The notes under the pieces: model-generated | Told to the model about the DNA's origin: nothing | Seen by the model: the letters and a program-made list of their open reading frames with translations, nothing else | The model's database searches: none | Shown: positions 53,628 to 59,442 of the stretch, one piece after another | How the letters are laid out: the number at the start of each line of letters is the position of its first letter | Position numbering within the stretch: the stretch's first letter is position 1 | NCBI RefSeq assembly: GCF_947855115.1 | Contig: NZ_CANTZW010000028.1 | Location: 1 to 59,442, forward strand | Reading direction: 5' to 3' | DNA from: an uncultured Parabacteroides sp. | Lineage (GTDB): Bacteria > Bacteroidota > Bacteroidia > Bacteroidales > Tannerellaceae | DNA: 59,442 nt | Program-made: the position numbers and the translations under genes

Positions 53628-54995
53628 GGCAGTGTCCAAAATATTGTGTAAACGAAAACGGGATTCAGATGTAAGCGTTCTTATATCTGGATTCTGTTTT
53701 CAAAGATAAGCATAAACTGGTTCATAATCAACCCCCAGTTAGGAATAGGCATCGTCCACTTCTTTTCAATCTCCATAAGTGAAAGATATACCGTTTTCCT
53801 CACGGCATCATCCGAGGGGAATGAAAGTTTTGATTTGGTGTATTTTCTGATTTTCCCGTTCAGGTTTTCAATGAGATTGGTGGTATAGATGATTTTCCTG
53901 ATTTCCAGAGGAAACTGGAAAAAAACAGTCAGGTCATCCCAGTTGTTTCTCCATGAGAGTATGGCGTAAGGATACTTTCCAGCCCATTTCCTTTCCAAAT
54001 TGTCAAGTTCAGCGGCGGCAACTTCCTTGTTGGGTGCATTATAGATATTCTTCATATCCACCGTAAACTCTTTCTTGTCCTTATAAACGACATATTTACA
54101 GGAATTTCTGATCTGATGTACGACACATATCTGCGTGGATGACTGGGGGAATACGGTACGGATGGTATCCGTAAATCCATTCAGATTGTCGGTGCAGGTA
54201 ATCAGTATATCCTGTACTCCACGGGCTTTCAGATCGGTCAGGACACCCATCCAAAACGAGGAACTTTCCGATTTGCCGACCCACATGCCAAGGACTTCCT
54301 TCAGCCCGTTCTGTTTCAGGCCGACACAAAGATAAACTGTCTTGTTCATGATCTTGCCGTTATCTCGTACCTTGAATACGATTCCGTCCATCCAGACTAT
54401 CAGGTAAATGGGATCCAAAGGACGGTTCTGCCATTCCTGGGCAGCTTGGTTGACCTTGTTCGTAATGATTGAGATAGCCGATGTGGAAAGTTCTATCTCA
54501 TAAATCTCACGCATCTCTTCCTCTATGTCTGAAACACTCATGCCTTTGGCATATAGAGAGATGACAAGCTTTTCAATGGAAAGTCCACGGCTCTCATGCT
54601 TAGGAACAACTATGGGTTCGAATTGACCGTTACGGTCACGGGGAATAGGGATGACAGCCTCGCCGTGTTCGGTTTGGATTTTCTTGGGGTAGCTGCCGTT
54701 ACGGGAATTGCCGGTGTTGTTCCCTATCACAGAATCCTTTTCATAACCTAAATGGGCATCCATTTCACCCTCGAGCATTTTTTCCAATACTTGGGCATGC
54801 AACTGCTTTAGAAACTTGCTCACGTCGGCTTCTGTTTTGAATTGGCTAAGGAACTCCTTACTTAATACCTCATCAGGCACCACTTGATTCTTTTCTTTCA
54901 TAATCTTCTTCATTTTACAAATCTATTAAATAAAAAAATACGAAACTCAATCTGAATCCCGCATTTTCCATTTACACAAAATAGTTTATAGTGCC
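53628..54995 (-). mobile_element. Complete IS256-family insertion sequence (1368 bp)
   Basis: The ends are imperfect inverted repeats: GGCAGTGTCCAAAATATTGT on the left and, reversed, GGCACTATAAACTATTTTGT on the right, with TGTGTAAA and GGGATTCAG shared further in (about 40 bases). It encodes one intact transposase and is flanked by 8-bp duplications, so it is a recent-looking, possibly active insertion. Confidence 0.92.
53681..54913 (-). CDS. IS256-family transposase
   Basis: An intact 410-residue transposase. It has the IS256 hallmarks: MLEGEMDAHLGYEKDS near the N-terminus, YAKGMSVSDIEEEM, catalytic Asp in IVWMDGIVFKVR, Asp in ITCTDNLNGFTD, and Glu in YTTNLIENLNGKIRKYTK. Complete length for the family (about 400). 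It belongs to the element inserted in rteC. Confidence 0.96.
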   Translation of the reverse strand: MKKIMKEKNQVVPDEVLSKEFLSQFKTEADVSKFLKQLHAQVLEKMLEGEMDAHLGYEKDSVIGNNTGNSRNGSYPKKIQTEHGEAVIPIPRDRNGQFEPIVVPKHESRGLSIEKLVISLYAKGMSVSDIEEEMREIYEIELSTSAISIITNKVNQAAQEWQNRPLDPIYLIVWMDGIVFKVRDNGKIMNKTVYLCVGLKQNGLKEVLGMWVGKSESSSFWMGVLTDLKARGVQDILITCTDNLNGFTDTIRTVFPQSSTQICVVHQIRNSCKYVVYKDKKEFTVDMKNIYNAPNKEVAAAELDNLERKWAGKYPYAILSWRNNWDDLTVFFQFPLEIRKIIYTTNLIENLNGKIRKYTKSKLSFPSDDAVRKTVYLSLMEIEKKWTMPIPNWGLIMNQFMLIFENRIQI

Positions 54996-55790
54996 TTTTC
55001 CAGCCCAAAAGGATGAAATTACATTCTTCAAAACACAGAAACCGGAAATTCTTGGAAGGCTACTATTCTTCTATAAGATTTATCGGATAGAAACACAATG
55101 CCCCAAAGGTAGTAATGATGTAATCAGAAACCATATCAGTAAAGAATTGGATAACCTGACCTACTTCTTTAACCGTAATCTGGACTTCTACCAATATTAT
55201 CGCTCTCATTCAACATTGTATGATGAATATTATTTTGTCCGAGGAAAGTCTGATTTACGCTTATGTACCGATAGCGCACAATTCGATAAAGACCCGAATT
55301 CCTCAACCGGGTATGATTTAAGGTGGCTAAAATCATAGCCAATGAAATCCGTGTATCTATCTGAACAAAAGACTGGTAAAACTGGAAACCAACACCCAAG
55401 TAGAAGAAAACTTGCAAAAGGATCTGAAATATCCTTTTCGTTTCACAGGTAAAAAGGTCTTTTTGATAGAATTGGGAGATTCCCTTGTTTTTTCGGGTGA
55501 CATTAACAATGGGAACGTGGAAATAAAAGAAATGATGAACATTCTCGGTACGGTGTTCCAAGTGGAGTTAGACGATTATTATGCTGCCTATATTACCATG
55601 AAAAAACGAAAGAAATTGATGAACTGAAAATGAGATACTTGCAGTATGGACAAATCAAGACAACAAACCGCCAATTAAGGACATTCCGTGACCTAAAATC
55701 CGAAAGGTCGGACAGATCACGAATTAGTCACGAAAGTATGTCTTTTTGTGACCTTTTCGTGTCTTGAGTCACTGATTTATACAAAGAAAA

Positions 55791-55835
55791 AACTCCTACA
55801 ATACCTTGATATTGTAGGAGTTGTCTCTTTTTTGT
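55791..55835 (+). terminator. Strong intrinsic terminator
   Basis: AACTCCTACAATA (55791-55803) pairs with TATTGTAGGAGTT (55810-55822), a perfect 13-bp stem with a 6-base loop, then TGTCTCTTTTTTG. It probably served rteC or a lost neighbour. Confidence 0.85.
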
Positions 55836-56055
55836 CGCCGTTTGGCTTTGTTCTTATGTGATCCACCTGGGTTATGAACCAAACGTTATTTCTTCCTCAA
55901 TATCAGTACTTTCAGAAATTTAGGCTTTGCATCCGTCACGCTTTAATCCTTAAAAACTGTCTGCTGTTGTCTGGTGTCTGTCTGCCAACATCTTGGGTTC
56001 AAATGTACATATTATTTTTGAATTATTCAAACCGTTGAAAATAAACATTCTAAGG

Positions 56056-56104
56056 TTAGTGCAAGGTGCAAGCTATATAAATATATACTTGTACCTTGCA
56101 CTAA
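56056..56104. repeat. 17-bp inverted repeat upstream of the FRG gene
   Basis: TTAGTGCAAGGTGCAAG (56056-56072) pairs with CTTGTACCTTGCACTAA (56088-56104) with one mismatch around a 15-base AT loop. It could be a recombination or operator site; it lies 25-73 bases upstream of the -33 box of the FRG gene promoter. Confidence 0.7.
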
Positions 56105-56128
56105 AAAACATCAATGATATTTGCAATA

Positions 56129-56163
56129 TTTGGAGAAACACTTCTCTACAATGTGTATATTTG
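56129..56163 (+). promoter_or_regulatory. Promoter of the FRG gene
   Basis: TTTG at 56129-56132 and TATATTTG at 56156-56163 (spacing 23, slightly long). Start of transcription near 56170 supports ATG 56200 rather than the longer reading from 55993. Confidence 0.5.
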
Positions 56164-56199
56164 CAAATAATTATTTCATATATCATCTATATTAACACA

Positions 56200-57534
56200 A
56201 TGACTCGATTCTTTTCAATATCAGAAATTAAATATCTAGTTAAAGAGAGTACTAGAAAAAGACTGCCACCTTGTGAACAAAGCGATGTAAATCAGCAAAT
56301 TGTTCTTGATCATGAACTTGGCTTTGAAGCGGTACTTACAGATAATGGAGATGAAAAAATCCTTTTACCGGAAGATGGAGCTGTTGTTTACCTTTTTAGG
56401 GGACAAAGCCAAGAACACATACCATGTTATCCATCTTTATATCGTGAAACTCCTCGTCCATTAACAGGCTCTGAAATATTTACATGGAAAATGAGATTTA
56501 TGTTATTTTGTGATATGCTTGATACATATCCCATTGTTGACAAATTCTTTAAGCGACATAATTTCAAAGTTGATTATGAAGGATTAGCACAACACTATGG
56601 ATTATTAACATCTGTGCTTGACTTAACCAGCAATATAGATATTGCATTGTTTTTTGCTACATGTTGGTATGATAAAGACAAAGATTGTTACAGACCTTTT
56701 GATGATGGTAGAGAACATGAAGGAATACTTTATGTATTTTGTCCTTTGAGAGCGAATGAACCAATTCCCCTAAATATGGATGATTTTATGAAAGAAAATA
56801 TAACACCGATTGGACTTCAACCTTTTTTACGACCTGCACGTCAAAAAGGATACGCACTTCATATTCCTAAAGGAAAAAGCACTAAGAGTTGGGCATATCG
56901 ATTCAAATTTTCTAATGAAGATTCATTAGCATATTACGATTTATTCAATGGGGGGAAAGAGTTATGGATATACGATATTTTAGCAGAAAAAACTAAAAAG
57001 ATAGTAACTATAAGAAAGTTTTCGTATGAAGTGTTTACTCGTACTTATGAAAAATTTCGCCCTAAGTGTTTTTCTCGTACAAAACTCAAGAAAGCACTCG
57101 CTACTGAAGGAATATCGCTTACTAAACATGCGGAAACAGTTTTTTTTAGTGAAGATGAAAAAAATGAAGCTATTCAGAAATGGAATAGTGGAGAGGGTAA
57201 ACAATTCTGTGACACTATTGGAAGGCGATCATGGTGTGAAGAAATAGGCGGGCATGAAACCATTTCCAAGGAAAAAGGACAATATAATGTAAAAGTAGGA
57301 CCTATTAATCCTTATCGAACGCTTAAAATGCTTGCCGAAAATGCATTGCTTGGAATGCTTGCTCATCCAGAAGGACCAGACGAAGCAGAGTGGATAAACT
57401 ATAAAGACACTCCCAATGAAACACATCGATTATTTGGTGAGAAAGAACAAGGATGGACTAAAGTTCCAGGTCGTTTGGTTAATCTTTTTGCCAAAAGATA
57501 TTTGAAGGAAGAAGACTATTTGATATTCGAATAG
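56200..57534 (+). CDS. FRG-domain protein
   Basis: A 444-residue soluble protein with an FRG domain: the signature YLFRGQSQEHIPCYPSLYRE near residue 60, followed by YEGLAQHYGLLTSVLDLTSN and IALFFATCW. The remaining C-terminal part has no recognised domain. FRG proteins are a family of uncertain biochemistry, often in accessory or defence-type islands. ATG 56200 is chosen over an ATG at 55993, because the longer version would translate the 17-bp inverted repeat and the promoter. AT-rich, indicating horizontal transfer. Confidence 0.78.
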   Translation: MTRFFSISEIKYLVKESTRKRLPPCEQSDVNQQIVLDHELGFEAVLTDNGDEKILLPEDGAVVYLFRGQSQEHIPCYPSLYRETPRPLTGSEIFTWKMRFMLFCDMLDTYPIVDKFFKRHNFKVDYEGLAQHYGLLTSVLDLTSNIDIALFFATCWYDKDKDCYRPFDDGREHEGILYVFCPLRANEPIPLNMDDFMKENITPIGLQPFLRPARQKGYALHIPKGKSTKSWAYRFKFSNEDSLAYYDLFNGGKELWIYDILAEKTKKIVTIRKFSYEVFTRTYEKFRPKCFSRTKLKKALATEGISLTKHAETVFFSEDEKNEAIQKWNSGEGKQFCDTIGRRSWCEEIGGHETISKEKGQYNVKVGPINPYRTLKMLAENALLGMLAHPEGPDEAEWINYKDTPNETHRLFGEKEQGWTKVPGRLVNLFAKRYLKEEDYLIFE

Positions 57535-57598
57535 GCGTTTAACCTTGTGCGTTAATGTAAGAAGCAAGCATTATATAACTTGCTTCTTGTCCCAAGGT

Positions 57599-57961
57599 TC
57601 AATACTTGTTTCTCTTCCTGTTTTCCATTATCGTTTCAAAGTTTTCTTGCCCCCATTGTTTCAACCGCTCTAAATGAGGGATTAAAGTTTCTCCAAATTC
57701 GGATATATAATATTCCACTTTGGGTGGAACTGAGGGATATATTTTTCTATCTACTAATCCGTCCGTTACCAATGAACGTAAGACAGTAGAAAGCATCTTT
57801 TCCGATATAGAGGGGATTGTTTTATATAGTTCATTGAAACGTATTATTCCATTTTCATGTAGCTCCAATAAGACAACTAAAGCCCATTTGTCACCCAGCC
57901 ATTCCAGTATAGGAGAAGCAGAACAATAATCGTAATCTAACTTTTTTCGCATTTTTTTCAT
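57599..57961 (-). CDS. HxlR-family transcriptional regulator
   Basis: A 120-residue winged helix regulator: CSASPILEWLGDKWALVVLL, FNELYKTIPSISEKMLSTVL, and the wing VDRKIYPSVPPKVEYYISEF, as in HxlR proteins. It starts within a run of in-frame ATGs (57973, 57961, 57952); the middle one is used. It is divergent from a radical SAM gene and probably controls it in response to a redox or reactive-electrophile signal. Confidence 0.9.
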   Translation of the reverse strand: MKKMRKKLDYDYCSASPILEWLGDKWALVVLLELHENGIIRFNELYKTIPSISEKMLSTVLRSLVTDGLVDRKIYPSVPPKVEYYISEFGETLIPHLERLKQWGQENFETIMENRKRNKY

Positions 57962-58109
57962 CCTTAAATACATTGATATTGAGAAAAACTAACTCAAACG
58001 TAAGTGACTAACAGATAGTATAGTTCTTTTTTCTGCAAAAAGAACGTCCTAACTTCGCAGTACAAAAATACGGAAAATAACTAATTACAAATACTTAATT
58101 TATAATTAT

Positions 58110-58997
58110 ATGGAACTATTACATTTTACGGGACAAGTATGGCGACCACCATACGAGGCAAGTTCCCAACTTTTACAGGTAACTGCCGGATGCACTCACA
58201 ACAAGTGCAAATTTTGTAGTTTATATCACGGAACAAAGTTTCGTCTATCTCCTATTACGGAAGTCGAAGAAGATTTGAAAGTGATACAAAGTTTCCAGCC
58301 CAAAGCCCGGCGAGTGTTTTTAACGGGAGCTAATCCATTCGTGCTAAGTTATAACAGGCTGCTGGATTTAGGTCTTCTAATTAGGAAATATCTTCGTCAT
58401 TGTGAAAGTATCGGTATGTTTGCCCGGATTTCAGATATTAAGCCGAAAACAGTAGAGGAATTGAAGAACCTGCGTCATTTAGGCTTTGACGGTATCAGTA
58501 TCGGAACAGAATCTGGCGACAATAATACATTAGCAGCAATGAACAAAGGATATACGGCTAATGATATTATCGAGCAATGCAAGAAACTGGAAGAAGCAAA
58601 TATCAGATATAATCTTGTGTATCTGACCGGGCTTGCAGGAAAAAACAAGGGAGAGCAGAATGCTATCAATACTGCCAATGTGTTCAATCAGCTACACCCC
58701 TTTACCATAAATTTTGTATCGCTGACAGTATTCCCCGAATCAGAATTATACAAAGAAATACAGTGTGGTAATTTTGTAGAAGCTACCGAACACGAAAGGC
58801 TGTTAGAACTACGGACTTTTATTTCAAGACTTCATATAAAAACAACTTTATTAGGAAATACAGTATCAAACACCGTTCCGTTTATCGGAATGATACCTAA
58901 TGATAGAGTTAGAATTCTTAATGAACTGGATTCGGCTATAGAAAATGCTGGCGAAAAAGAATTAAGACGATATAGAGATAGTATTAGGTCTTTATAA
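58110..58997 (+). CDS. Radical SAM protein
   Basis: A 295-residue enzyme with a CX4CX2C iron-sulfur motif (GCTHNKCKFCSLY, near residue 28) and radical SAM core features VFLTGANPFVLSYN and FDGISIGTESGDN. Such short radical SAM proteins with GCTHNKC are widespread in gut bacteria with unknown substrate. Divergent from the HxlR gene; followed 20 bases later by an rteC fragment. Confidence 0.87.
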   Translation: MELLHFTGQVWRPPYEASSQLLQVTAGCTHNKCKFCSLYHGTKFRLSPITEVEEDLKVIQSFQPKARRVFLTGANPFVLSYNRLLDLGLLIRKYLRHCESIGMFARISDIKPKTVEELKNLRHLGFDGISIGTESGDNNTLAAMNKGYTANDIIEQCKKLEEANIRYNLVYLTGLAGKNKGEQNAINTANVFNQLHPFTINFVSLTVFPESELYKEIQCGNFVEATEHERLLELRTFISRLHIKTTLLGNTVSNTVPFIGMIPNDRVRILNELDSAIENAGEKELRRYRDSIRSL

Positions 58998-59017
58998 TTA
59001 ACTAAAGATAAATCGGG

Positions 59018-59278
59018 ATGTTATCAAAGATATGTATGAATTTCGTAGATAAGATATTGTTCCAAATCAATACGGAGTTAGAAGCAAATGGGGATTTTAA
59101 TAAAGGAACGGCTACTTTAAAAGAGATTGCAGGATATTTTGAAAATGTGTTCAGTATAGATATTGGTGATTTATATCATTCTTATTTGGAAATGCGAAGC
59201 CGTAAAATAAACAGAACTCGGTATTTGGAAACATTGCAAAAAGGTCTGCTCCGAAGAATGGATGAAAACGATGCGTGA
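59018..59278 (+). pseudogene. C-terminal fragment of a second rteC-like gene
   Basis: An 86-residue frame that matches only the C-terminal part of RteC: NKGTATLKEIAGYFENVFSI, DIGDLYHSYLEMRSRKINR and LLRRMDENDA. The N-terminal two thirds are missing. It is better preserved than the C-terminus of the first rteC at 55412-55626 and is a separate copy. The start codon may be a chance ATG. Confidence 0.7.
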
Positions 59279-59442
59279 TACGAGTTTTATTTTCTTTTCG
59301 CAAGTAATTATGTTCTTGTAATAAATAAACCATTCAGTATTTCAATCAATATTGAATGGTTTATTGTTTTCAATCAATCCAGTTTTCTTGAAATCTTGCT
59401 TTCAATCAATCAAGCTATCAATATTTCAATAAAACAAGATTG
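59279..59442 (+). terminator. Terminator and AT-rich repeats at the window end
   Basis: AATAAACCATTCAGTATT (59324-59341) pairs with AATATTGAATGGTTTATT (59348-59365) around a 6-base loop, then TTTT. It ends the radical SAM/rteC-fragment unit. The following bases repeat TTTCAATCAAT three times (about 59341, 59370, 59401). Confidence 0.75.

Larger units (their letters stand above)
53620..55003. repeat. 8-bp target duplication of the IS256-family element
   Basis: TTTTCCAG occurs at 53620-53627 and again at 54996-55003, directly flanking the element. Eight bases is a normal duplication length for IS256-family transposition. Confidence 0.9.
53465..55626 (+). pseudogene. rteC: rteC-like gene broken by an IS256-family element
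   Basis: RteC controls excision of CTnDOT-type conjugative transposons. Here the N-terminus (53465-53611) reads MKELLENILSEIDVEIDEID and ends at an in-frame TAA at 53609-53611. After the insertion sequence, 55004 onward continues in the same frame with KDEITFFKTQKPEILGRLLF and YYRSHSTLYDEYYFVRGKSD. Around 55315-55370 the frame breaks at least twice (WLKS stop; then KVAKIIANEIRVSI; then YLNKRLVKLETN), and the C-terminus is at 55412-55626 (GNVEIKEMMNILGTVFQVEL). The gene is dead by a nonsense codon, an insertion and frameshifts. Confidence 0.85.
55627..56199. other. Intergenic region between rteC remnant and FRG gene
   Basis: No intact gene. It contains a strong terminator (55791-55835), a segment similar to 47180-47262 (at 55970-56063), a 17-bp inverted repeat (56056-56104) and the FRG gene promoter. 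Confidence 0.6.

Noticed and set aside
55800..55885. Short minus-strand reading that looks like a basic protein tail (GGSHKNKAKRRQKRD)
   Set aside because: It is only about 28 codons, has no start codon, and spans the terminator; judged chance or remnant.
55993..56199. N-terminal extension of the FRG protein
   Set aside because: It would translate the 17-bp inverted repeat and the promoter; no family similarity in these residues.
1..59442. tRNA, rRNA, riboswitch or CRISPR loci
   Set aside because: Scanning by eye found no tRNA cloverleaf end (GGTTCGAATCC-like), no rRNA sequence and no recognisable riboswitch; absence by eye is not proof.

Overview
The window reads as a chromosome segment of a Bacteroidales bacterium, most likely Parabacteroides. 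The support is internal: Bacteroidetes-type promoters (a -7 box of the form TAnnTTTG with a TTTG-like -33 box), a large secreted protein with a DUF6383-like C-terminal domain, a one-piece hybrid two-component fructan sensor, and remnants of CTnDOT-type conjugative elements (rteC). No rRNA, tRNA or CRISPR array was found.

Layout. (1) 0.4-20 kb is core chromosome: dgt, rsgA, frr, a compact fructan-use cluster (fructose transporter, fructokinase, secreted GH32, periplasmic-binding hybrid sensor), pyrH, a decayed MNT nucleotidyltransferase, ackA-pta, cdaA-folP, murF, and a DUF2339 membrane protein. (2) 20-28.5 kb holds a 949-residue exported DUF6383-type protein, an unusual palindrome cluster, a PfkB kinase, an MFS transporter and an outer-membrane beta-barrel protein. 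(3) 28.5-44.8 kb is an ion and osmotic homeostasis block: a cytoplasmic GH15 enzyme, a CPA1-type Na+/H+ antiporter with two small followers, a 70-residue membrane protein, and a kdp operon (31-residue membrane peptide, kdpF, A, B, C, a porin-like protein, a truncated KdpD, a separate histidine kinase, aspartate kinase). No kdpE is present. (4) 44.9-59.4 kb is accessory, AT-rich and scarred: a Vat/CatB-like acyltransferase with a MATE pump, a frameshifted remnant gene, truncated nucleotidase and IS481 pieces, IS110-like debris, an AraC/acetyltransferase/HAD module, an rteC gene broken by a complete IS256-family element with 8-bp target duplications, an FRG-domain gene, an HxlR/radical-SAM pair and a second rteC fragment.

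The most notable observation is in block 3. Four transcription units (GH15, antiporter, 70-residue protein, kdp) each carry a sigma-54-like -24/-12 promoter preceded by the same inverted repeat, GAAA-N6-TTTC. The distance from repeat centre to the -12 G is 108.5 bp at three of them and 86.5 bp at the fourth, about two helical turns shorter. This looks like a dedicated enhancer-binding-protein regulon joining K+ uptake, Na+ extrusion and an alpha-glucan or trehalose hydrolase. The activator itself is outside the window, and the kdp histidine kinase without a KdpE is a natural candidate partner.

All product calls are from reading the translated sequence; no database search was run.
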